DNA from: Zanthoxylum bungeanum | Taxonomy: Eukaryota; Streptophyta; Magnoliopsida; Sapindales; Rutaceae | DNA: 64,000 bases | Direction: 5' to 3' | NCBI GenBank assembly: GCA_019454045.1 | Contig: SKCR01007819.1 | Coordinates: forward strand, 62,001 to 126,000 | Shown: positions 12,075-22,073 of the stretch, piece by piece | Layout of the letters: the number at the start of each line of letters is the position of its first letter | Position numbering within the stretch: the stretch's first letter is position 1 | Notes under the pieces: generated by a model | Told to the model about the DNA's origin: nothing | What the model saw: the letters and a program-made list of their open reading frames with translations, nothing else | The model's database searches: none | Position numbers and translations under genes: made by a program

Positions 12075-15000
12075 ATTAGTTTAAACCATTAGGAACTGTT
12101 GTTCCGATTTTATTGAAAATCGAGATGGTTTGTGACTTAGTTACTAAGTCACGATTAGGTAATCTAAATAGATCTCTGTGTTTAGGATATTATTATAGAA
12201 AGAATTATTTCTTATACAGTAAGAATTGACTTGAATAGTTCATGTCTCGAGAATCTTGACTCGCATTAAGAAAATCCATTTAGTATTTGTTTATCTTTTA
12301 ATAAAGTTTCTTGGTTTTAGCAACTTTTAGAAGTCACGTGTCTGACACGGTTTGCTAATCAATTAATTGCAATCATTTTGAATAATTGAACACAAATTAT
12401 AAAGCTTAAGAAATGAGATACGTATAGTTGTGTATAAAGAATATCGATTCTCGCAATACGACGACTGTAGGTATTAGATACAAGATCTTCCGTCTAGTTA
12501 ATTAAAATAATATTTAATGACTGTTTTGATATTTGATTTCAGAACTTGTGACTATTGGATAGTTACATGTTCTGTATAAACAGTTGTTACATATTTTAAT
12601 ACGACTAGTAGTGTCATTATTGAAAAGATAAATATTAAGAAATTTATTCGGTAATCTAAATAACATAGAACTGTGCTTTATGATATTTTGTCATAAAAGC
12701 ATCAGATGTTTATTCCTTATGGTAAATGATGGTTTGATATGAGTTCACGCCACATATCCTTTTCCATTTCATGAATATTGTATTCAGGAAGTGATTAAAT
12801 CTAATTTAACCAATGATCGTCATTGGACCACAGATTTATTAAACTAATGCATTGGATATATGTAGTTTGATGAATTGGTAATTTCCTTAGATAGTTTTCT
12901 TTGCTTCGTAACTCAGTTGATGAATTGTTATGACTTAGTTACATGTTTCAAATAGAGAATATGTTGAACGTCTTGAATTGTTCAAGAACTGTCAATATGT
13001 TTCTAATAAAACTCGAATAGAATATTTTGAATAGTTCAAATATATTCTATATGTAGTGTTGAAAACTGTATCCTTAGAAATTCATTGTGCGTCTTTGAAT
13101 TGTTCGAAGATGTTTGATTTGATTAAACGCATGAATTTAAGGCAATTAGTTCTATAGTTATTTAATGAATATGATTCTTATTCAATATTAAACTTCTGCG
13201 ATTCCATTTTGATGGAATTGGTCAGTGGGAGTTATTGAATCTTATATGATTTGATTCATTGATATTGAGTGTTACCGAATTAGTTTTCAATACTTTTGGG
13301 GTTATGCTCCAGTAACACTAATTCATCTCTTTAATTGAGGTTCCATTTGTTTCTACAGTTACATATATGATATGTATAGTAGAAAAATTCAAATCTTGAA
13401 AAGTTTAAGATTTGAAACTTTCTTTTGAATAATTGTTATATAATTGAAAGTACCTGTGTCTTGGAGGTGCGAGTGAAACATTTATCATTTATTCTATTTA
13501 ATGAAATATCGTATTATATTTGATAGAATATCTTTTCTATGATCTCGAGTAATAAAATTATTTTGTTACTTGGTAGTTGATATTGGATGTTGACGATTGT
13601 AGAAAGGACTTGACTTAGTGAAGTCAAATGTGAGAATGATAAACTATAATGGAACTAAGTCTAATAGGATGTCAGAATCATTTACAAAGTATTTGATACT
13701 TAATGATTCTGTTGTTTTCTTATTGAAGAAAATTATCCTAAAACTTATAGTGGAAGCGATATTTGATATCGATTTCGGAAATTGCCATTGTACCATAGAT
13801 CTAAGATTGTTCATGGCTTACTACGATCAAGTTTAGAACTTGATTAGACTTTCGTTTTGAATAGTTCATAAAATGTGCAAATTATTTGCCAGCAAAAGAA
13901 AAGTGAGCTCGATAAAGGTTTGACCTTTATAGTATGACAATGAGAAAGTTATACTCAGTAGTCTATTGTAGATTCTGAGAAATTTTGTCTCTAGTTCCAC
14001 TGATTGAACAATTAAAGATCTGTTGGTTAATGATAATATTCAACTATGTTTTTGGCTAAAGAATGCAAAGTGGCGTTCTTGAGTGATTTCTTTGTTTGAA
14101 TAGTTCATTCTAGAATGGCCCTAGAGTTTGTATTCTGCTAAGATCACAGTTTGATATACTAGCTTATGGAGCCTATTGTAGACTCAAATAAGGTTTCCGA
14201 AAATCTATGTTTTCTGATTTTGATATCAGTCAGATTGTCTGGTTTTATCGAAGTATAGAGAATATATTTTTCGTCAGTAGGGTCAATGGGAGCGTATAAA
14301 TTCCTTTCTAGTATTATGTATCCTAAGTATTCTTTTCTCCATGAGAGCAGTGGGAGTAGCTGATATATTTGATAAAAAGTTTTATATAAGTTATAAAACT
14401 GAGAGACTTGTGAGATATTCTCATTAGTCGCATATTAGATACGATCAAATAAATGACACAGTGAGACTATCTGTATAACTGTCTGACAGTTAACGTGTCT
14501 TTTATATATATATATAGTATTCATCTTTCGTAAAGGATGATTCCTTTGTCAAAAGAGAGATTGATTAGAATATCTAGTCAATCTTATGCATCATAGGATG
14601 ATGGCGTGATGAACAATGTATTATGTGTGATTAAAGATATCAATTAAATCATAATTGTTACGAGTTATTTTGATTTGTTGCAGACCATATGATGGATCTT
14701 GAAACATGTTCTTTGTGATATTTGAGATATTAAGAACAAGTTTCTTATACATAAAGAATTTAGTCAGCAACCATAAGGTCAGATTAGTTTTGATTCTAAT
14801 TATAACATTAGATGGCATATGTCATATAAAGTCAGAAAATATGCAATGAGAGTGTCACTGTTGATTCTACTATACTAGTGGAATCAGTTGCAACTTATGA
14901 GTATCGACTTATGAAGTTTCATAATGACCCTATAGATTAGAAGTCTTCATATTAGTGTAGTGCTTGCGGTTGTTTGTAAAGTATTTGGATTTGATTTCTA

Positions 15001-15245
15001 AATACATGGACAACTTAGTAGCTATAGCACAATACTGATATAGCGACTGAGTCATATTGATGTAGAATTTGGATTCTGCAAAATATGAATGATGCTGGCT
15101 TAGGGAAAACAGTTGGATTTGTTGGACAGACTCGATTTGTTAAAGCGGGCTTACTTGTTGTTGCCTACCTCTTGAGTGCTGGTGAGCTCTTGAGGGCCAT
15201 TAGTATGCGATACGCATGAGATGTGTATAGGATACCATGAATTGG
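12075..15245 (+). repeat. Family A non-coding interior, distal part
   Basis: About 3.2 kb are AT-rich and without a credible ORF. The part at 12100-12900 and again 13915-14040 aligns with the second A copy at 25375-26230, which lacks about 1 kb corresponding to 12905-13910. A TTGAATAGTTCA-like inverted word recurs at about 12231, 12973, 13027, 13094, 13857 and 14096. Near 15110-15245 the sequence leads to the ...ATTGGCACTAGAGC segment just before the purine tract, typical of a Copia 3' end. Confidence 0.65.
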
Positions 15246-15810
15246 TGTAGGCACTGCATTTTTGCATATAAGTCCCGATGATGAGTCTCGCATGGAGACA
15301 CTACCTCTTTAAATTGTGGAAGTCGCGGGAAACGGACGTCGAAAGAGAATAGTCAGAAATTGACACCTTGTTGGATTTAATTCGCTTGTTTAGCTTCGGG
15401 TTTGGTCGTTAGGCCTTTATTTTAAACTTATCCCAAGCCCAAACCCCCGCAAATCACACACCAAGCCCACACACCACCAAGCCACACACCAAGCCCACCA
15501 AAATAAGCCAAGCCCACGTCCAAAGACCAAAGTCACGCCATGCCTTCCAAAATAACAAAAATCACAAATTAAACACATGCTAAAATCAAGACAAATCACC
15601 TTCCCCAATTAAAAAATACAAATCAAATTCCATCAAACACTTTCCTAATTTAATTAAATCATATCCCTAATCAAAAGAGAAGAAATCAAATCAAATTAAA
15701 TCACATCCCTAATTAAATAGATTTTTCCTTATCACATATTAATTAAGAAGATACCCCCCATAATTACAAAATCCTTTCTATATTCACACAAGGTAAACCC
15801 CAACCTTTGC

Positions 15811-15819
15811 CTATAAAAA
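15811..15819 (+). promoter_or_regulatory. TATA box of family B LTR
   Basis: CTATAAAAAG follows a C-rich stretch and precedes an A+C-rich transcribed-leader-like segment. The inverted B copy keeps the same box at 11415-11424, which supports it as the LTR promoter. Confidence 0.6.
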
Positions 15820-16249
15820 GAAGCCTAAACCCAACCTTGAAATCCCTAGCTCATTCTTCATAAACCCTCCAAAACAGCCTTCACATAAACACACATTGAC
15901 CGAATAAATCAACAAATAAACCTTCAACGCATAAATACCCTTCGACAGCCCCACTCACGCCATTACCCTCCACAACAGCCCTCTCTCTCACCATCCACTC
16001 ACATTAAAGCCCCATTCACCATACACTCACGCTAAAGCCTCCTTCAACAGACCACTCAAATTCACGCCCTTATCCCGTCACAAACTGCCTCATCTTCACG
16101 CCAAAACAGCAACTTAAACTGCCCCTACTTCACAACTAAAATAGCAACAAATCTGCCCCTACTTCACACCATATTCGCCTCACGAAACAGCCCTCATTCA
16201 TGTCCCCAAGCTGCATGAAATAGTCCACTATTTAACCAAAAATCCTACC

Positions 16250-16700
16250 CCTGAATCAACCCCTGAAACAGCCCCTGAGACAGCCCCTGTAACCACCATA
16301 AATACCCCTGAAACAGCCCCTAAAACAGCCCCTGATACAGCCCATGTAACCACCGAAAATACCCCTGAAACAGCCCCTGAGACAGCCCCTGTAACCACTG
16401 AAAACAGCCCATGAAGTCAGCCCATGAATCAGCCCCTGAAACAGCCCCTGAAACAGCCCCTGACCACTGAAAACACCCCCTGAAAACATCCCTTGAAACA
16501 CAGCCCCTGACCACAAAAAAAGCCCATGAAACACAGCCTCTGACCACCAAAAACAGCCCCTGTAAAACATCCCCTGACCACCGAAAATAGCCCCTGACCC
16601 ACGAAAATAGCCCTTGAAACACAGCCCCTGACCACCGAAAATAGCCCCTAAAACACAGCCCCTAACCACCGAAAACAGCCCCTGAAACACAGCCTCTGAC
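16250..16700 (+). repeat. CAGCCCCTGAA minisatellite inside family B LTR
   Basis: About 450 bp consist of an 11-12 bp word (ACAGCCCCTGAA) alternating with a longer CCTGACCACCGAAAA variant, roughly 30 units. The array creates artificial open frames on the minus strand (16256-16690) made of Gly/Phe/Arg/Cys repeats; these are not genes. The matching part of the inverted B LTR (about 10600-10700) has only scattered related words. Confidence 0.9.
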
Positions 16701-17737
16701 TAGCGAAAATAGCAGCAAAACAGAGTAAAAAACAGCAGTCCAAACAGTGAAACAGCGAAGGAAAATGTTGAACCAGTGAACCGGAGGAGTTGCGGAGCAT
16801 CAACCCTTCCGACAACCACGTAGCGCACTTCTGAGAGACAATTTAAGAGGTTAGACCTGAGGGCACCTTCTTTATTTATTATCCTTTATTTTCATTTATT
16901 TTAGTACTTTATTTCATATGAGTATTGTGGATTGGTGCATGATGTGATTTCCGGATGAACGGAATATGTGTTCTCTCTTGTGGTATATCGGATGGAAACC
17001 CGGACGTAAATTCCGTAGCCGAATCTGAATGGACGGTATTGCGGTTTGCACTCGGGATACAATGCCACGTACCACTTGAGAGATTCACATATTTCGTTGC
17101 ATCCAATCTTGTGTTTGAGCATGATTTAGTCGTTAATATGTTATTTATTTTAAGAATGATTTAGTCGTTAGTATGTTATTTATTTTAAGCATGATTTAGT
17201 CGTTAGTATGTTAATTATTTTTAAGCATGATTTAGTCATTAGTATATTATTTCTTTATACATGATTTAGTTATTTACTTTCGCATTAGGAATTTAATTTA
17301 CATTTATGCTTAAGTCGTTATTTGTTTTTTCGTGTCTGATAATTTAATATGCTCATTAGATTATTGTGTGTTATCGTGTGTTTTCCGTTATGATGATTTG
17401 CTTTTAAAGCATGCAAACTTAGATATAGGATTTATTCTCATGAATGCGAACTAGAAGTAGGTTATTCTTGAATATATATGTTGAGTAGATTCGGTTAAGT
17501 TATTGCACAAATCATTTCATTACAAGTGGCATAGTAAGGGACCATTCCGAACCCAACAGTTTGAGGTATTCCCTTGCGAGGGGTGAGTGCGTCCTTAAAT
17601 CATTTTCCCGGTTCACACCGGGTGGCGACTCCATTATTCTCCGGTTTAGTTCCACGTGGGCTATTCCGTACTCCCAATCGGGCCGCGAGCCCGGGACAGC
17701 GTCACCGATTTCTGTGTCCTATAATTGGCACTAGAGC

Positions 17738-17749
17738 AAGTGGGAGAAA
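17738..17749 (+). other. Polypurine tract of family A element
   Basis: AAGTGGGAGAAA stands immediately before the TGTTAGGG start of the 3' LTR, the usual plus-strand primer of Copia-type elements. It confirms that 17751-20208 is the 3' LTR of the element whose primer site is at 8621. Confidence 0.8.
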
Positions 17750-17750
17750 T

Positions 17751-20208
17751 TGTTAGGGTTGGTGCTCGGAGTGCCAATCAGGATCGTATTTATGCCCGAT
17801 TCATAAATACGAGCAATTCTATTTTCCATAATATTACTAATTTAACGGTAGCACCCTTGTCTTTTATACGCTTATTTGATATAATTGCGATTAGATATCT
17901 GATTACGATTAGATCGAAACTGAATCTGGTTCAGTAATACGAGTATATTAGACAAAGACCATAGGATTTACAGTATAATGCGTAGTTACAGCGTATTTTG
18001 TAATTGACATTGGGAAGCGCACTATTAGTTGTATATCATTAAATAAAGTTCCAGGTCAAGAATTGCTAACACGGGTCGGTTATTAAAATCCGCTGAGACC
18101 AGTACATGCGTATATCGTGACTTGGTCCGATGGTTTATCCCAGTGAACCATGAGTCTCGGGAGACTCGTATAGACATGTTGGTGTTTATTTGATAAGACA
18201 TTGAACGACTCACTGAAGGTTTCCTAATAGATGGTACACCAACGTCAATAGAAACCTTCTCGAGTTGAGCGAGCATAGTGGTCATTCGACTTGAGATACC
18301 ACTGTGGATATATGAGTTATCAACCACACTTTGATGGCACTCACATCAACGATGTATTCATGATCAGACCTCCGCTTGTTCGTTGGGTGTGGAATGATGC
18401 TCATGATATCCTGTACGTATCAAGATAGGATCTGTCAGTCATGTGTACAGAGCATAGGCATCCAGCACGTGTTTGCGACCTAGTAAATCCATGGCCGTGG
18501 TATAACTTCAGAAATTAATTCTGAGTTTTATTTAGAGATCGTAAATTGAAAGTTGACTGTATTATACCGAACGAATTTGACGTTCTCATCTATATCCCAG
18601 GTATAATACGGATGGCCTGTGACGGAGGGATTATATGTATGCTATGACCTCGACTTGCATAGTTTAGCGTGATTATCCGTGGTCGTCATAATCCATGAGT
18701 GGGTGGATTATGGACACGAAATTAGATTTCGTGACAGATAAACCTAAACTTAGAGAGTCCCATAATATGAAGTGTACTCATTGAGCACTTGGGCAACGCG
18801 ATATGAATAATACAGATTATTCATAATACTTCATCGGATTAAATGAGTTAATCCAGATCGTTTAATCGAGATTTTGTCCGATAATAATTATTATGTATTT
18901 GTATTTGATACATAATACGAGTAGATACACATTAATTATTCGTCAACCGAGATTTTGACACATGCCATAAATATATGTATTTGTTATTTATTGTAAATAA
19001 AAATACATATATAATAATAATTACATTAATTGATTATAAGAATATTTAATTGTTAAATATTTCATTAATTAATTAATCAAACTTTTCATAAATGTTATGA
19101 TACTTGTCTAATTATTATTTCAACATTTGGCATGATTAAAGTAAACTTTATATGTGTTCAAATGTGATTTGTTACAATAAAGTTGGCTTTTAATTAATTG
19201 AATTTGATTTGATTTTATCTCTCTTGTCCATCTTCTTCACTCACGAAAATGCCTCTCAATAATGGGTTTCATGGTCCTTTGAAGAATCAATGAAGAAAAC
19301 AAAGAAAATTCAAGAAAATAAAGGCTTAGAAATTGAAGTTTAAAAGGTAATCATTAATCCCTAAGCTTGGAAATTTGTTTTCATGTTTTCTTGAATACTT
19401 AGAAATGTTCTAGGGTTTCTTTGTTTGTGGAAATTTGGGGCTTTTGTTTGTGGTTGATGGTGAAGGAAGATTAGGCATGTGTGAAGTGTAGATTTGAAAG
19501 TAATTAGTGTAATTAGTTTCAAATTTAATCAATTTGTTCGTTTGATGAATTGTTGTCATTCTAGAGTTATTGATCCACTCTAAGATAGTCTAGAATTGTT
19601 CTAGAGTTGTTCATGTTTGGTGGGACTCAATTGGTGTTGAGATTAATTGATTTAGTCTTGAAATTTTGGATTTAAAGCATGAAAAATTATGAATTTCGGT
19701 CTGCTGATCAGATTATGTAAAACTGGAAATTCTGGGATTTTTTGATGTCTTATGAATGTAATTGATGTGTTTTGGGAGTTGGCACAATTGTCGGAAAGTG
19801 TTTTCGACTTGAAAGAATTGAAAACGGCCAAAAACGGCGTTACCGGGGGGATTTTGAACCAACCGGATGACGGCTGTCCAAATAGTGAGTTCGTCACTGT
19901 TCGGGCAGCCCATGAACTACCTCGACACTATTGGATCTGACCTGGGCAGTTTTTATAAGTGTCAGGTAGTCGGTTCGATCAAAAATGCGTTTTAAGCCAT
20001 TTTACGGAAAATCGGTTTTCGTAAAAGTTTCACGACGTTTCAACATTATTTATGTTAATATTTGATATTGAATAAATAGGTTTATGTGAAATATGAATAA
20101 ATTATTCATATTAGATATTGAATAATTTATTCGGTATTTTGAAAAAAATTTCAAATACGATTTCGCCTGACCCGAGCTTCCGTTGCGCCCATCGCCCAAA
20201 ACCCAACA
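17751..20208 (+). repeat. 3' LTR of family A element
   Basis: This LTR is complete at 2458 bp, starting TGTTAGGGTTGGTGC and ending CCAACA, preceded by a purine tract. It matches the split 5' LTR almost throughout. Small indels distinguish them, for example near 18868, where the 5' LTR has extra bases at about 7250-7275. The right-hand target duplication should be ATTAC (20209-20213), but the left partner was lost with the 5' LTR start. A conserved AAAAGGTAATC word near 19343 resembles a splice donor in the LTR leader. Confidence 0.9.
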
Positions 20209-21007
20209 ATTACCTCAATACACATTATTACATAACTCCACGAATCTATTGGGAGCATCCGAACATATTAAAGTTTCCTTTAAAATAGTGAATTTTTACT
20301 GGGATGTCTTCCCAAAATTCTGAGGGTACCGGCAGACTCCTATTACTCACATGAACACGTAGGAATCAATTAAATTCGAATCGGAGCAACCAGGCGAATG
20401 GGTATAACTATTCATGTTTACTTTCTTCCTCGATTTGCATGTACCCGAGCGTTGTTCGAAAAAAACAGTCACCACAGCCTCGTAGTATATTCCAACATTT
20501 AATAACGTGTGGCCAAATCCATTTTGATCCATGCTCGTCACAAAATGGGTGAGGGATTTTTGGGAACTTTGGCTATTTTTGTAATTTATGAAACTTGGGG
20601 TATTTATAGAAATATATCTGAAAATTGCATTTTGGTTCCCACGAAATTGCATTCAAGTCCTTAACAATGCACTACTTCGGAAATTCATATTTTTGAGGTC
20701 ATTCTGATGTAAATTTCGAAAGTTTTTAATACGCAAGTTGTTCATCTGCAAAAACCTTTCCAACGAATCGAAAATCAAATCAATCAGAGTTCGTTTGTTA
20801 TTTCTATAGCTGAAACAATGAAACTTCCTCATATAAAATATCCAAAAAATAAGTGTAACGAGTCCTTTCGAATTACGTGATTTCCAAGATTTTCCTAATA
20901 TATTACTCAACACTCAAATCCTTATTCTCCAATGCTGTTTCGTCCCGAGTCTTAAACTTCGATCCGAGAACCTTCCAGAACTGTTCCGAGAAATTCAGGA
21001 TATTACA
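20209..21007 (-). mobile_element. Truncated chromovirus-like Ty3/Gypsy LTR
   Basis: Read from 21007 downward it starts TGTAATATCCTGAATTTCTCGG, a form typical of plant chromovirus LTRs (TGTAACACCCCGAA...). It continues with the kind of non-coding sequence usual in such LTRs, including a TATTTATAG box-like word near 20598-20608. The family A element has cut it at 20208, so its 3' part is missing. Small minus-strand ORFs here have no recognisable domain and are probably chance. Assignment rests on the start sequence and general resemblance. Confidence 0.5.
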
Positions 21008-21380
21008 GCCATAACATAAGTTACATGAGTCTGTTTTCTGCCAATAATATATTGATTTGAAGCTATTGAAAAGATGCATATGGTGTTGACTCGCTACCCC
21101 AATATGGCCCAACGAATCATCCCTAAATTACTCTTTAAAAGATTTCAAATCACAATTTAAAATTTCTTTTTCTATTTTCAGGATTTTTTTTCAGGATTTG
21201 TCTCTTTTAATTTAAAAATCGTATTTTAATTTATTTTCTATTGTTGTTTTATGATAATTAAAATATTTTAATAATCCAAATTGCCCTAATTTAATAATTT
21301 TACATTAATTAGATGTTTAGCATAAAAAGGTGTCAAAACCCTAATTTATTTTTCATCTTTTATTCAATAAAATCTTATTA
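21008..21380. other. AT-rich spacer, nothing recognised
   Basis: About 370 bp lie between the chromovirus-like LTR and the F-box remnant. It contains T-rich runs (about 21170-21190) and no ORF, LTR end or RNA gene that I can recognise. Confidence 0.4.
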
Positions 21381-21384
21381 TTCA

Positions 21385-21760
21385 AAACTTAATACTTCTT
21401 TTCCAAGCTTGCTTTTCTTGTACCAAATCCGATTAGCATTTTGTTAGACACTGAATTTAACCAAAAGCATATATCAGCTCCTAAAACGGCAGTGTCGTCC
21501 GTATCAATCAGTATGTATTCCCTCATCAACTCTTGCTTATCATCATCATCATCTTTCATCACCCATATCTCAACATTTTTATCAGATGAAAAATTAACAA
21601 CAGCGCCCAAGGATCCATTCAAATTGACCAATTCACATCCTCTAAAACCAAACCTTTGTACTAGCATTTTCTTTGTTGCCTAATTTATCAAGATGGGTCA
21701 CCTTAAATTCCTCTATGATTGTATGATTTATTGCATTATTATTATAAATGAATGCTGAAA
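21385..21760 (-). pseudogene. F-box associated domain fragment
   Basis: The minus-strand frame at 21389-21667 reads LVNLNGSLGAVV.., then EIWVMKDDDDDKQ, resembling the FBA region of plant F-box proteins (..LNGSLGAVV..(D/E)(I/L)WVM(K/N)..). A second frame just upstream (to about 21760) adds IIEEFKVTHLDKLGN, like the EEKF(K/R).. segment that precedes it, so one frameshift separates the two. The N-terminal F-box itself is absent, and the frame ends at about 21389 with a degenerate tail. Known family members recognise substrates for SCF ubiquitin ligases; this fragment cannot do so alone. Confidence 0.55.
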
Positions 21761-21789
21761 ACACGGACATCCGTTTTATAGAATAAAAT

Positions 21790-22026
21790 TTGGGACAAGA
21801 TTCTCTCGGATACTTCCGAATGTATGTTAGCAAAGGAAATACTGTCAATTATGCTGCACCAATTCTTACAGGCACAGAAAACGCAAAAGAGACCGTACAG
21901 GCAATCTTCAAAAGAATTTCACAAAAGTTATCAAACCGAATATATTTTTCGTCACTTTCCCTTCAAGCAAGGGCGGAGCATGTTTTTGATCAAACTGGAG
22001 GTTATGATTTATTTCACTCACATTAA
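21790..22026 (+). pseudogene. Unrecognised protein fragment, possibly part of a lost gene
   Basis: A 78-codon plus-strand frame has a balanced amino-acid composition, unlike the chance ORFs elsewhere: it includes SKGNTVNYAAPILTGTENAK and NRIYFSSLSLQARAEHVFD. I cannot name the family. It lies beside an F-box fragment on the opposite strand and ends 48 bp before a family A LTR, so it may be an exon of a host gene captured or broken by insertion. An alternative is a chance frame antisense to an F-box gene. Confidence 0.35.
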
Positions 22027-22073
22027 CTAAGTCTGGGATTGGTTAATAGTTTATGCCACAAATGGGTTCAGCG

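Larger units (their letters stand above)
15246..17723 (+). mobile_element. Solo LTR of family B with ATTGG target duplication
   Basis: It starts TGTAGGCACTG and ends TGTGTCCTATA, a decayed CCTACA end. ATTGG at 15241-15245 is repeated at 17724-17728. Removing it joins the family A interior to its purine tract 27 bp before the 3' LTR. The LTR is 2478 bp. It has a plus-strand TATA box at 15811-15819 and an A+C-rich zone at 15420-16700 that mirrors the G+T bias of the inverted copy. It also contains an expanded CAGCCCCTGAA minisatellite not seen at the same scale in the other copy. No internal region is present. Confidence 0.92.
8617..17750 (+). mobile_element. Family A internal region (non-autonomous LTR element), split by two solo LTRs
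   Basis: Without the two B solo LTRs, the interior is about 4.15 kb (8617-9598, 12075-15245, 17724-17750). It begins with a tRNA-Met primer site and ends with the purine tract AAGTGGGAGAAA directly before the 3' LTR. I found no gag, protease, integrase or RT signature in either strand; the longest ORF is about 70 residues. The layout (long LTRs, primer site, purine tract, non-coding core) fits a LARD-like non-autonomous retrotransposon that depends on enzymes supplied by another Copia element. A second, diverged copy of the interior lies at 24541-26240. Confidence 0.75.

Noticed and set aside
13618..13836. 72-codon ORF in the family A core
   Set aside because: No known domain, and the second A copy lacks this segment.
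16256..16690. 144-codon minus-strand ORF rich in Gly, Phe, Arg and Cys
   Set aside because: It is generated by the CAGCCCCTGAA minisatellite in the B LTR. Two other frames in the same place are equally open.
16250..16700. Regular short repeats resembling a CRISPR array
   Set aside because: The units are contiguous and variable without unique spacers, in a plant LTR. This is a minisatellite.
20347..20913. Two adjacent minus-strand ORFs of 86-101 codons
   Set aside because: They lie in what looks like a chromovirus LTR, with no recognised domain. Treated as chance frames.
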